Below, one piece after another: positions 1-10,391 of a DNA stretch of 64,000 bases. Both the position numbers and the translations under genes were made by a program. The notes under the pieces were generated by a model. That model ran no database searches. It was not told the origin of the DNA and was given only the letters and a program-made list of their open reading frames with translations. This stretch comes from Thalassia testudinum (Eukaryota; Streptophyta; Magnoliopsida; Alismatales; Hydrocharitaceae): contig JAZHRO010000062.1 in the NCBI GenBank assembly GCA_037157565.1, forward strand, positions 3,038,001 through 3,102,000, given 5' to 3'. Within the stretch, counting starts at the first letter, position 1. The number at the start of each line of letters is the position of its first letter.

Positions 1-648
1 GAAGAAGGACCGCGGAAGAAGAAGGAAGCTGAGGGAGACACTGTAGCAACAAGCAGTTTAAGTCGTCTGATTGGAAAATCAGACGACGTCCTGAAGGGAA
101 AAGAAGAAAGAAGGAGGGACGACGTCCTGACTGGAAAAAGAAAAGAAGAAAGAAGGAGATCTGAAGAACAACAGAAGAAGGCGAGGCAGAGGAGAACACA
201 AAAGAACAAGGGAAGAACTGAAAGAAGAAGAAAAAAGAGAAGAAGATCTGAAGAAAGGAAAAGAAGAAGAGCAGGATCGCTCTGCAGAAGAAAAAGGAAG
301 AGCAGAAACAGCTGAAAGAAGAAGAACATCACCACTGCAGAAGAAGAACATCACCACTGCAGAAGAAGAACATCACCACTGCAGATAAAGAAGAAGAAGA
401 TAACAGAAGATCTGAGACGAGGAGAAGCAAAGAGAAAAGAAGAAAAGACAACAAATTCTTTCTCTCTCTTTCTTTATTTTTGTAAAAGAAACATATATAT
501 CTCTAGAATACAACTTGCTCCCTGAGTTCGACCTCGGGAACTCTTTTATTTTCCGAGTAAAAAAATTTATATATTTGAAATGATGGCAATAACTGGCTAT
601 ACTACAACGCTATAACAATAAAACCCGGTTGTCACAAAGCCATCACCA
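1..648 (+). mobile_element. 3' part of a forward gypsy-type LTR, nested in a related LTR
   Basis: The sequence is purine-rich (GAAGAA-type) up to about 450, then turns AT-rich and ends in CACCA at 648. It aligns by eye with the last 550 bases of the solo LTR at 15151-17948, sharing the purine-rich tract, a CTCCCTGAGTTCGACCT box and a TACTACAACGC box before the end. The sequence resuming at 649 matches a mid-LTR position of the same family (about 16360), so this copy was inserted into another LTR. The 5' end and 5' TSD lie outside the window; TCTCT at 649-653 would be the 3' TSD. No coding capacity is credible; the apparent ORFs are low-complexity purine or pyrimidine translations. Confidence 0.75.
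319..384 (+). repeat. Perfect 22-bp tandem repeat, three units
   Basis: The unit AAGAAGAACATCACCACTGC plus AG occurs three times in a row without a mismatch at 319-340, 341-362 and 363-384. It lies in the purine-rich part of the LTR. Perfect identity suggests recent slippage or gene conversion. Confidence 0.9.
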
Positions 649-2297
649 TCTCTCCCCCTTCGTCCACGTAATTAGGTTAGAATCACTCATCTCTATCCCC
701 TCTTCAATTCCCCTCAATCTATTTCACGAATTACCCCTCGACTGCCACTGTCCACCGCCATCTTCCCCATCTCCGGCCAACCTTTGGCGAGACGCATCCA
801 TCGCTCCACACCTCCACACGTCTCGCCACCAACCTCACAACCTCCGCCACAGTCCACCGAACAGTTTCCACCCACTCGCAGACCGCCAACACCTCCCTAA
901 ACACCCCTCGACCTAACCCATAAACTCGGCCATAGAGTGACCTAGGCACACATGCCTAGGCCGCCGCACGGCCTGCCACCTACTGTCCCACCTTCGCCTT
1001 CGCATGGCAAATCTTCCCATGTATTTTAATGGGGCCACCAGACTGTATTCATGTGTAGCAGATCTGAGCACCAGCCGCCATTAGCAATGGCTCGAGAAGG
1101 TCGCGAGCTTCATCCCAGGCTGCACGCTCCAGGTGTCAGGGTCCCAGAGGAAGCAGACGCGTGCGCGAACTCAGACAGCAGGGCAATTGGTTTGGCGAGG
1201 CCTCCAGCTGCAGCAATTGGAAGAAGGAGCTCCTACGAGCGTGCACGCAGAAGCGGGTGGGACATTAGTCCCAACTCGAAAAATCAAGAGTGAGGCGCTT
1301 CACTTATATTGAATTTGTGTTTTACTCTGTTCGCCTCGAGACACACATGGGGTGAGGTCCCTCACCTATCACGCCTCATTCGCGACACACTCCCCCGCGG
1401 ACCTGGCACCCGACCCGACTAACCTATCGAGCACTCCTTGTGCACCACACCCACGCCGGTGCGCCTGGACTCGGGCACGTGACCCGACCCGATTACCCAG
1501 CTATGGGAGAGCGTACCGAGGAGAGATACACAGAGAGAGAGAGAGAGACGTGGGGGTGGGTAGAGGGGTAGGTTTTGCTATTCAGTGTGTGTAGGGAAGA
1601 AGGAAGCTTAGGGAGGAAGAGGCGCAGCAGGAGAAGGAAAGGAAGAAGGAATTAGCTGCATCAAGAGAAGTCAGAAGAGAAGGAAGGTGCAGCTGAAGCC
1701 AAGGCATGGTGAAGCAAGAAGAAGGAAGCTTAAAGGAAGAAGAAGAGAATGTCAGAAGGGAAAAAGGGAAGACAAGGCTAAAATCAAGGGAAGCAGAGAG
1801 CTAAGGTTGAAGAAGGAAAAAGAAAGAAGAAGGCCAGCAGAGGAAGAAGAGAAGGAAGAAAGTAAATAAGAGAAGGCAGAAGAGAAGCAACTGAAGCAGA
1901 GACAGAAAGAGAAGAAAGAAAAAGATGGAAAAAAAGAAGAGCAAGGTAGAGAGGCACTGTGAAGAAGAGAAAGAGAAGGAAGAAGAAGAGAAAGCTGCAA
2001 GGAGAAGAATAAGAGGCCATCATTTAAGACATCTGATCCTATGATCAGATGTCCAACTCTTTTATTTTCACTATAGATTTAATTCATAAACTCTTGCATT
2101 TATATTCTGAATTAAGTTTTGAGTAATTCTAAGTGTTCAATTACATTATTGAGATTAGTGAATAAATTTCATTTGCTCCTTGTGTTCGACCTCGGATACT
2201 TAGGTTTTCGAGTAATAAATTTTTATTTGTTGTCAATGCTTGGTCACCTATACTACAACATAACTGACTGTTAAAACACGATCAAGCGCTGCCAACA
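649..2297 (+). mobile_element. Forward gypsy-type LTR, 3' two-thirds
   Basis: This stretch aligns with 16360-17948 of the solo LTR at 15151-17948. Shared blocks include the GGGTGAGGTCCCTCACCTAT box (1351-1370 here, about 17068 there), the CCCGACC-rich segment, an AGAGAGAGAG run, a GTAGGTTTTGC box and the purine-rich tract from about 1600 to 2030. It ends in CAACA at 2297. Its 5' part lies beyond the nested LTR at 1-648 and outside the window. It was inserted into the reverse LTR that continues at 2298, where AGGGG (2298-2302) would be the TSD but cannot be checked. No gene is present. Confidence 0.7.
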
Positions 2298-2985
2298 AGG
2301 GGGGTTCGCGGGGATTCGAACCCGCGCCCCTCCTTTGGGAGTGTGTCTCGAGACCACTATGCTGTGGACATGAAATCGTCACAAGGAGGAGCTCTTGATG
2401 CGTGGTGTGGATGGATTCTCAGTCATTGGATCAACATGCAACAGCTGGGAATGGAGGATGCACATGTAGAAGGCCAGTGTCGGAGCTGCTTGGCCAGTGT
2501 TGGGTGGCCTAGATGGTGCCACGTGTTTCCATCTGGGCTGTTCATCATCTTTTTGTTTAGAGGATGCCACGGTGCTCGGATCGAGATGATTCCCGTGTTG
2601 CCGGACTGGATCATCACTCCGGATCCATCTGTACTGTTGGATTTTTCATCTGAAGCCCGTAAGGATGTCACATTGCCCCCTAGCCATTGATCTTCCTTGA
2701 ACTTGTTGTGGGAGTTATGAAGGTCGGATCAAGGTGATTTTGATTCCGTTGGACTCCGTTCATCGATCCAGATCCATTCGTAGGGTCTGATCGCTTATCT
2801 GAAACCTGTTTCAATATGGACTTCTGCACATGGTCATTAAAAATTTATTTTAAGCAATCACAACATCAAATAATGCATAATGCATGTAATGACCCCAAAC
2901 CCACTATAACATATCATTATTGCACAAGTACCCTCGAAATTGATTCTAATTGATGATATTAACACTAATAATTGTAGAGTCAACA
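2298..2985 (-). mobile_element. Reverse LTR fragment, X family, with tRNA-like segment
   Basis: Read on the minus strand this is an LTR starting with TGTTGACTC at 2985, directly after a purine-rich PPT. It resembles the solo LTR at 41563-43204 over about 600 bases (compare 42520-43100), including a segment reading AAGGATGTCACATTGCCCCC in both. It is cut at 2298 by the forward LTR 649-2297, so its 3' end is out of view. It is probably the 3' LTR of the non-autonomous element whose internal part is 2986-5554. The 115-residue forward ORF here is a chance reading of LTR sequence. Confidence 0.7.
2312..2364 (-). promoter_or_regulatory. tRNA-like Pol III A and B boxes inside an LTR
   Basis: On the minus strand an A-box-like CAGCATAGTGG (2364-2354) matches the consensus TRGCNNAGTGG at all but one base. 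A perfect B box GGTTCGAATCC (2322-2312) follows about 30 bases on. The segment between resembles the 3' half of a tRNA, but the T stem pairs only partly and no full cloverleaf is evident. The X-family LTR at 41563-43204 carries the same segment at the corresponding place, and 24528-26084 has a decayed version. A tRNA-derived insertion fixed in the LTR family is the simplest reading; transcription is not shown. Confidence 0.5.
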
Positions 2986-3337
2986 TATCCCCATGCCCAC
3001 CCCTTGCTAGTCCCTAGCAAGGTTTAACCTAAATGATATTTACAACTGAAATTAGGAATTGGTCACTTAGGTAGAAGTTGCTTGTCGACAGGAGGAAATT
3101 TCTACTAAGAACCTAACTTGCAAAGACTCAATAGTGCTCGGGTTGCTTGCCAAAATGTCGACCGCCCGAGTCCTCACCTTATTCTATATGGAAACAAATA
3201 TATAGAGAATCCTCATAGGGCCTGTCAAAATCAAATGTAAAGGCCTGAAGAGTGTTTATAGGATCATGAAAATCAGAGTTAATAAAAGATTCGAACTCTG
3301 GATTACAAACACTCTCGGCATTTGTTGTTTCTGAATC
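2986..3337 (-). other. PPT and 3' end of a non-autonomous gypsy internal region
   Basis: Next to the LTR start at 2985 the minus strand reads GGGGTGGGCATGGGGATA, a good polypurine tract, preceded by CTAGGGACTAGCAAGG. The same TAGGGACTAGCAA block precedes the 3' LTRs at 19799 and, slightly changed, at 57603. From 3337 to about 3180 the minus strand continues the reading frame of the acidic ORF upstream, past one TAG. This continuation contains the conserved EFESF, SDF, DPI and TLQ/FTFD blocks also seen at 23065-23373. Confidence 0.6.
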
Positions 3338-4441
3338 CTATAGATCACTAAGGAATGATTCCAACTCAATGGAACATGATTTTGAATCAATGATCTCGGG
3401 ATCGGGGGCCTCAGAGTCAGAGTCAAAGAATGTGTCATGGATGCTGAGGTCGTAAATTGGCTCGTAGTTGTCAGGAAACAAAGATCCTCCAAAATCATAG
3501 TAAGATTCGAAATCATCAGAGAATTTGCGAAGATCATGTTTTGAACCTGATTCCAGATTGGACGTTCCACCATAGAATGAATCAAGATATGGAGAAGCAG
3601 CTACCTGACTTGGATCTAACCTAAACTCAAAATCTGAACTCAAAACGGTGTCCTTATTAGGCATGGGTTTGGGTTCTTGGCTCCTAGGAGAGACCCAATT
3701 GAATCCCAACTCTTCCAGCTCCTCAATTTTTGTGTCGTAAATTGGCATGATTTCTGACAAATCAATATGTATCTTGGAGGAGTCTGGAGAGGTGTAGTCA
3801 TCAAACATAGGCCCAGAATCATAGTTCAACTCGAAAATCTGAGTCTCATCACTTGGGGCCCCATAATTATCCCAAATAGTCTCGAATCTAGATTCTAGGT
3901 TAAGGGTAGGGATTGGATCACTAAAATCTAGGCTGGGTTGTATTGGGATGTCAGAATCATCCTCGAGAATTACCTTAACAGGATAAGGCTCAGGATTTAC
4001 ATTCTCAAGGAGTTTTGTTTTAAGCTCATCATTACAGGTGTCTGGGAATTCAAAGCTAGGCGAACTAGGTTCTCGTATCTCTAGGGCTGGCTCGAAATCG
4101 GGAACACCTGCAATTGGATCTTCCCAACGTAACTCAAGATTTGGCGTATCAGTCTGTACATAAGTTGGATCATGTTCTATCTGGGTTGGGGATCCACAAC
4201 AACCTTGATTCTCGAACTTGGGATTTGGGAAATCAGATTGATCCTCAGTCTTATTCCAGGATGTTTCGCTAAATGCTTGGGGAATATATGGGTATTTCTG
4301 ATTGATAATCTGTTTCAACAATTTTATCATCTCTTCCCATTTCTCAAGGTCATCTTGGTATCTTTCCCAAAGTACAGGATTTGTCATGCATTGGGGATAT
4401 TCAAAGTTATGCAATTTTTCTAATTCAATATATCCTATCAT
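3338..4441 (-). CDS. Unrecognised acidic protein of a non-autonomous gypsy element
   Basis: This is an open frame of 367 codons, starting from ATG at 4441 and ending at a TAG at 3338-3340. The product is strongly acidic (many D, E, S and P) and has no zinc knuckle, DSG or DLGAS protease site, YxDD or integrase motif. A short coiled or amphipathic stretch lies near residues 25-50. Homology continues in frame beyond the stop: the minus strand down to about 3180 matches the C-terminal part of the protein at 23065-23373. The true C-terminus was therefore probably longer and this stop is a mutation. Position between a gypsy leader and a PPT makes it an element-encoded protein. The function is unknown. 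Confidence 0.5.
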   Translation of the reverse strand: MIGYIELEKLHNFEYPQCMTNPVLWERYQDDLEKWEEMIKLLKQIINQKYPYIPQAFSETSWNKTEDQSDFPNPKFENQGCCGSPTQIEHDPTYVQTDTPNLELRWEDPIAGVPDFEPALEIREPSSPSFEFPDTCNDELKTKLLENVNPEPYPVKVILEDDSDIPIQPSLDFSDPIPTLNLESRFETIWDNYGAPSDETQIFELNYDSGPMFDDYTSPDSSKIHIDLSEIMPIYDTKIEELEELGFNWVSPRSQEPKPMPNKDTVLSSDFEFRLDPSQVAASPYLDSFYGGTSNLESGSKHDLRKFSDDFESYYDFGGSLFPDNYEPIYDLSIHDTFFDSDSEAPDPEIIDSKSCSIELESFLSDL

Positions 4442-4450
4442 GAGAATATC

Positions 4451-4702
4451 TCAAGTTGATCCATTTGTTATTTGTGTTAATATTAATTGAGCACAGTTTG
4501 CAATAAAGGCGGTTGTTTCTGGGATATTAACCTGAATCATGCTGACTGGATTTGAGGTTTTGTCATTAACTCCATAAAATTTCAAAGCATCCTCAATCAT
4601 TCTATCTCTCATGGACATTCGGGATTCAAGTTTCCTAAATGGTCTTCTTAAATTGCTAGGTTGCACCTTCAAATCAGGTGGTGGATAAGTATGTAGAATC
4701 AA
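4451..4702 (-). CDS. Unrecognised short ORF upstream of the acidic ORF
   Basis: An 83-codon frame lies directly upstream of the acidic ORF on the minus strand, separated only by a stop and a few codons. It begins just after the leader (4703-5554), which is where gag starts in the related element Y. It has a basic stretch (RRPFRKLESRMSMRDR) followed by a hydrophobic and polar C-terminal half. It could be the decayed N-terminal part of one longer protein with the ORF at 3338-4441. No family was recognised. Confidence 0.35.
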   Translation of the reverse strand: MILHTYPPPDLKVQPSNLRRPFRKLESRMSMRDRMIEDALKFYGVNDKTSNPVSMIQVNIPETTAFIANCAQLILTQITNGST

Positions 4703-5554
4703 ATTTAGGTTCAGATCGAAGTGATTCGATCATATCAGAAATCCTGTAGATCTAATGAGGCCTCTTATGTTAAAAACCCAAGGACCTTGAGGGACCGGAT
4801 ATGAATTGGACCCAATCAAGGAACCCAAAGATTTTTGGATGACTATCGAGGTTCGAGGCAGATGATACCCCTGGATCAGAAAGTCATCCACCTGAGAATT
4901 ACTTGGGTAGCTAGGAAGGGAGAGTCCTGCAAAGACCCCTACACGGTAGAGCATCCTCACGGGTTACAGGGTTTCCCCCACTTGACCTTCCTTGTCACCG
5001 TGGATCTAGGTAGACCAGAATGGATAACTTGACCTCTCAAGTCTACCAGTTCTAAGTCCTAATTTATGCCTTTAATTCCACTTGATTAGAAGTTAATTTG
5101 ACTTGTGACCTAATTAGGAGGTTGGTTGGCCCACAATGTAGGTCAACTTCACCTGACTTGCCCTAAAAGATGACAGAATGAAATCTAGGTTAAGACCTAG
5201 AAATCACCCTGAATGACTTTCATTTATTAGGTCCACGATTTTAGGGTTCAAGTGATTTTAGAGCCTGATTTTTAGGATTTTCCTGATTAGGTCTTTTCAA
5301 ACAGGGGCTTGGGTAGCACACAAATGCAGGAGTGTTTATTTCCTTTTATGCAGGAAAATGTGAAATAGCACTTCAAACACTATTGTTGAAACCCTAATTG
5401 GCTCTATTTCAAGTCCAATTTAATCTTAAAATGTTCACCTAGGGCTTCAAGCAAGCAGTGTGTTAGCCCAGGGTGACTTTAGAAATTAAGCGTAGTCCCT
5501 AATAGGTACAGGCAATTTGGGTAGGGAATTTTAAATAGAATCGATTCAAACTTC
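4703..5554 (-). other. Leader region of a reverse gypsy element
   Basis: No ORF of note. The stretch aligns well with 44060-44760, the region between PBS and gag of element Y. Shared landmarks include the block around CCCCTACACGGTAGAGC (4938-4954 here, 44230-44246 there), the following GGGTTACA, and AACCCTAATTGGCTCTATTTC. It therefore marks a related element in the same orientation. The PBS-proximal end is missing: similarity stops at the palindrome 5555-5584. Confidence 0.6.
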
Positions 5555-5584
5555 AATCATATATGAAAATTTTCATATATGATT
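5555..5584. repeat. Perfect 30-bp palindrome at a rearrangement junction
   Basis: The left arm AATCATATATGAAAA (5555-5569) is followed with no spacer by its exact reverse complement (5570-5584). It sits where leader similarity ends and LTR similarity begins, with the PBS and the last several hundred bases of the LTR missing between them. Confidence 0.9.
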
Positions 5585-7548
5585 TGGGTAATTGGGTTTG
5601 GACCAGGCCCGCGTACCATGTGCACGGGCGAGGTGTGAGGCGCGAGGAGGTGCGTGAGGGGGACCTCACCCCTTTATGTGTCTTGAGGCGATATAGCCAC
5701 TTGACAAATACAATATATGCGCTTCTGCTCGACTGAGATCTCACGATGTGGGACTAAATTTGGTCCTCTTGTCACATGCGGTTGTAGGTGGAGTGGCTTC
5801 CAATTGGAGCTGCAGTAGTGCTAAGTGCTCCCAATTGGAGGCCTGGATCACTTCCTGGGAGGAATCCGCAACACTTGGAGGGTGTAGACTGGAGGTTGCT
5901 TGGCCTTGAGCACGAAGAAACATTGTGGTAATGGCAGGTGACAGAACGATGGTAGAACCTAAAAAGTCAAAATATGGGCTTTAATTCCAAATCAAAAGGT
6001 TCAAAAGCTTCGCTGTGGCAAGGCGAACTCAATGGTGGCGGTTAGAAGGTGTATGGTGGTCGGAGACGCTATGGAGGTGTGGTGTCCGATGGCACTGAGG
6101 AGAGGCCAATAGCCTCAATAACCAGAGGGCTTTTGCTCTCTGGGATACAACAGAGTTAATGGGTGTGGAACGGCGGCGTTTCGAGATGTGGAGCGGTGGG
6201 AAGGCGTTGCCGGAGCTTCACCGGAGCGGAAGAAGGTGAGGGTGTCGAGGGCGGTAGCGTGGTCATTTGGAAGTGTAGGTGAGAGGGATAGAGGAAGGAA
6301 TAAGGGGTCTTAGAGAAGAAGAAGGAGGTCGGAGAGCTCTGGCTGTGGCTGACTAGAGTCGGAGGAGATGATTGTGGGAAGACGGCGACGACGAACGGGG
6401 CAAGGAGGCATCCTTTCTTTGGCTGAAGAGGATCGTGAGGAAGAGAGGAAGGATATGGGCCGTCCAATTTGATGGTTGGATGGCCGAACGAGGGTGACCG
6501 GAGGAAGTCGCTGGAGCAAACTTTGAAGATGGCCAGAGAAGGAGGAAGATGGGATTTCTGAGGCCAAAACTTGCTAAAGAGGTGAGGTTTGCATCGCAGG
6601 TCCATTTATAGACATGGGGAGGGTTTCAAGCTTGAAAACCAAGTTGTAAACATTTTTCGCGCAAGTAGGACATGTGAACCTTCAAAAGGTTCGCATGAGG
6701 ATTTAGGGGCGATTTAGGATTCATGTATGGGCTCATGTGGAAGGTAATTTCACAAGGAATCTTCGGTTCAAATTTGGTAAGGTTTGGTTGAGAATCGAGT
6801 GAGAAATCCTCTCTCGAAACTTGATGGTGAAGATCTGACCTTCCAAAAATGGCATGAGGACCTTTTTTCAAAGAACAATGATAAAGTTAGGGACCTGATT
6901 GCAATTAATTTGAAAGTTAGGGGCATATTGTGAGAGAAAAGAGTCAGATAGGACTGAAATGTAAACTAGGTCAACATGATCTCTGATTGGGCTTAAATTT
7001 TGGTAAAAACCTACTTTGGACCCAAGGAATCTGATGGTGAAGTCAGATTTAGGTTTTGACCAAGTTTGACTAGGTAAATTGCGTAGAAACCTAAATTAGG
7101 GCAATTGTCTATTTGAGACTATTTTAGGTCAAAATGAGTTCCAATAGTCAAATCAAAGATGCTAAACCCTAGAGAATATTTTTCTATGATTTTTAGAGGG
7201 TTTAGGTGAATTTTATCCTGACCAGAACCTTAGTGAATTAAGTGGGTCTATTTTTAGGATTTTAGATGTCATTTAATTCTCGAAATGTGTGAAAACCAGG
7301 TTCTGTCTGCACAGACCCTCTTGTTAGACTTGAATGCATATTTGACCTTTAATAAACCCCTGAGAAAACCCATGGTTGTTCTGCATTTATGATATGATGG
7401 TAAAATTACATTTTTAACCCTGGTTTCATGCTAAACTCTCAGAAAGGATGTGTAGTGAATTACGATCCTTTGGCGGTTATGTAGGAGCATTTATTAATGG
7501 AATATGACTAATTAGAGCTAGATATGGCTGATGATGACGTTATCATCA
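5585..7548 (-). mobile_element. Reverse gypsy LTR (Y-like family), truncated at its 3' end
   Basis: The minus strand starts TGATGATAACGTCATCATC at 7548, matching the start of the solo LTR at 10840 in inverted orientation. Similarity with that copy runs through the conserved block CCAAGGAATCTGATGGTGA (7022-7040), a TATA-like site around 6604-6610 and the central GC-richer part. The purine-rich 3' third seen in complete copies is absent; the sequence ends at the palindrome. ATCAA at 7549-7553 would be the flanking TSD, but no partner was found. Apparent ORFs at 6156-6605 lie in LTR sequence and show no domain. Confidence 0.7.
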
Positions 7549-8240
7549 ATCAACACAAGGGCGAACCCAGTGTATATCTCCCCAGATTATGCTACTTCCC
7601 CACTTCTTCCTTAAGAATTTTGGAATTCTTGTGCATTTTATGAGCTGGGATCTGGACAATCGACCAATAGGCTGTTACCAACGGCAACTTGCCAGCCATA
7701 CTCGTGCGGTGAAGTGTGGCTTATTTTTTTTTTCTCCTTTTTCTATTTTTCTATTTCTCTCTTTTTTATTATATTATTATTTTTTAAGTAGGTGACTTTC
7801 CTGTTCTAAGATTTACCTAAAGGCAGTAGTAGAAGAGAATGGTCCTGTGGCTGGGCTCTGAACAACCGGCCAATGAGTTGTTACCCACGACAACTTGCCA
7901 GCCATATCACCCTAGAATGTTTCATTAGCTACCTAATTTACGTTAGAACCACCGATGAGTGAGTCTGTACAAAACGTGTGTAGATGCTTAGACTAAAAAT
8001 CTTCCTAAATCAGAGGGCGGGTTGATAAATTGTATACTTATCACCCTACTTTATTGACTAGATTAATATAAATTATGGCGGCAAGGACTCGAGACCAAGG
8101 CCACATTTTAATGGACACCCAGATTGATTAAGTCTAAAGACCTAAAAAGTCTATGCGTTGAGGTCCCTAACGTATCATTTCCTAAAGTTGACAAGCTTCT
8201 AATACCTAAGTTTTTTTTCATAATTTTTTTTAAAAATAAA
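7549..8240. other. Non-coding stretch with a 59-bp imperfect direct repeat
   Basis: No gene was recognised. The segment 7640-7698 (from GAGCTGGGATCTGGACAA to CTTGCCAGCCATA) recurs with some mismatches at 7851-7908, about 210 bases on. A T-rich run follows at 7724-7786. The stretch probably belongs to the 3' untranslated part of the reverse element that continues to 10391. Confidence 0.5.
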
Positions 8241-8690
8241 AAGAAGATAATTAAAGCTGACAATATGTACTCAGAACATATGAATTACCACCCCCCATGC
8301 TTAAGTTGGACAATGTCCTCATTGGAAAATAAATGTATGCAAGGGAGTATGGAAAGAAATTACTTGGGTTTCAATAGTTAATCCGGTTAGCTTGAATCCT
8401 TTGGGTTGCCTCCTAGGAAGCTCTGAGTTTAGTACCTTTATCTAGGCATAATGCATAAACAACAAGGGATAAATAACTTGAATGGTCTGGGTCGAGAAAG
8501 GGAAGACATAATCAGCCAGACCCAGAATCAGAAATCCACAGATGTGGACTAGATTATGGTGAAGTCCCATCCCTAAGGGACGGGAACTTAGAAAGTCTTT
8601 GGTCATGCATGCCTTAGTCCAATCGTCTCTTTTCCTTTGGGCCTGCAGACCAGAAGTTTGCTTGGATGGATGTAATCCTAATCTATAATG
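8241..8690 (-). other. 3' untranslated region of a reverse gypsy-like element
   Basis: Contains CAATGTCCTCATTGGAAAAT at 8311-8330, found unchanged at 59120-59139 in the 3' untranslated region of element V. Both are preceded by a C-rich run (minus-strand G-rich, PPT-like; 8290-8297 and 59099-59105). This links the decayed ORF at 8691-10391 to the Athila-like elements here. No ORF of note. Confidence 0.5.
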
Positions 8691-10391
8691 TCAGACATTT
8701 AGATTATCAGAATAAGCAGCTCTTGTCCTTATAAAATTAAGTTCGAGGTGATGATGAAGCATAGGGTTTTTATTCCTCCTTGGATCTAAGTCATAAAGGT
8801 TATAGGGGTCCTGATAAGAGGTCGGTGGCTTGATCAACTTAGGACTCCTGCAGTCAACATTTCCTTCGATTTTATTATCCTCAGGAGGGGTTATTTCAGT
8901 GTCCATCCAAAAACTTGATTTCAACAAATGTTCTCTTCCTCTTCTAGAAGTTTGAAATCTAAAGTTTAGCCAACTCCACATTGGTTGCATTAACACCTTT
9001 GAGACTTGGGTTAGCTACAAAAGAATGTGTTTGATCAATCATGATTGATTTGGGTGGGTCATAGTGAAAATCCTCCCCATCCTTAATCATGATTTCTTTG
9101 TCTAAATCCTCATAGCCATTGGAGCATGAAATCTTGTTCATTTCTTCCAAATCATAGTCAATCATCAGGGAAGAACTTGTGATGGAGCTAATTTCATCAT
9201 TCATTTCATGCTCTAGTTCTTCCCGTTGCCTTTCCTTTAAATCCATGATGGGATCTTTAAGTATTTCACAATCAAAGTGTTCAGAATCAAATTCCCCATC
9301 CCCAAATCTTGATGTCACTATTACTAAATTATTATCATTCAATTCCGAGACATCGAACCCAATCTTATCATTCAAAATTTTAGATTCATCCTCATTTTCT
9401 ACCTATTTGTGTTCCTAAGAATCCTCAATGTTTTCCAACATTAGGGAAGTGTTGATAGTGGACTGCACCAATTTTGGGCAACTAGGTGTGGTCTGATCAA
9501 TTATCACAGGGCCTTGTTCCATTGCCTCTGAGAAAGAAGTTTCTTTCATCACTTTCTGTTGACCCTCTTTATCCAATTGTTGGAACATATCAATCATGGC
9601 TTGTTTCCCTTCAATCAATTCTTGATTCTGTTTATATAACTCCAACTGAAGGCTATCAAGAATTGATTGAGAGTCATTAGGTTTCCTTTGGATTTCCTCC
9701 TTAGCATTTAAATCAGGGTTAGGAGGGTATGGTTGAGGATGGGCATAAAGTCCGTACTGGTGTTTAGGTTCTTAGGTGGGTCCTCTATTCTATCATTTTT
9801 AGGATCCAATTCCTCAAGAGGCACCATTTTCTGTTTAGTCCTACTCCAGAATAATTGAGGTTCTAAGTCCTCCCAGTTGGATTCTTCGTCGGGGGTCCAA
9901 AGCAGGGGTTGATCATTATTGACTTGCCTAGGTTTGTGATCATCAGTTGATTTCCATTTTTCTAAAATCCCTTCCAATCCATAGGTCAAGTAGGAGAGAT
10001 CCTTGAATTCAAATGACCTATCTTGATTATGGTCCTGGGAAGGGTAGGGATCTTGGTGTTCTCCTAGAGTGTAGGTCCTATCAGATTGGTTAGTGGGTGG
10101 GTGGGACCTAAAAGAGGAGTCATCATGTGGAGAATCAAGATAAGGATCCCCAAGGTTTGGATCATACCCCTGAGTGGGTGAGTTGGAAGTATCCCAATAG
10201 GAGGTTGATGTGTGTTGGTTAAAATTGGGATAGTTGGGACAAGAGGGGTATTCTAGGTACCCAGGTCCTGGATTAAGTCCCCAACTAGGTGGTTGGTTAT
10301 CCCAAATAAACTATGGATATAGTCTACTTGGGTTAGAATACAAATCATGTTGGGGATAGTTTGGGAAGGAAGGATAGGCATGGAAATCCAT
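8691..10391 (-). pseudogene. Decayed unrecognised ORF of a non-autonomous gypsy-like element
   Basis: The best start is an ATG at 10391 (MDFHAYPSFPN). The frame runs to about 9708 with at least one stop near its beginning. It then shifts frame at about 9700, has two stops around 9400-9417, and shifts frame again near 8990. The N-terminal part is rich in Y, P, N, S and D. A middle segment has a possible coiled coil (MELYKQNQELIEGKQ, around 9600-9645), and the remainder is acidic. No zinc knuckle, protease, RT or integrase motif is visible. The shared 3' untranslated block points to a mobile-element protein, perhaps a divergent gag-like one; that is inference. Confidence 0.45.

Noticed and set aside
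1687..2023. K/E/R-rich forward ORF and S/F/L-rich reverse ORFs
   Set aside because: Translations of a purine-rich tract; composition only.
2298..2370. True tRNA gene
   Set aside because: B and A boxes are good, but the T stem pairs poorly and no acceptor stem or anticodon arm is convincing. It repeats at the same LTR position elsewhere, so a tRNA-like element segment is the better call.
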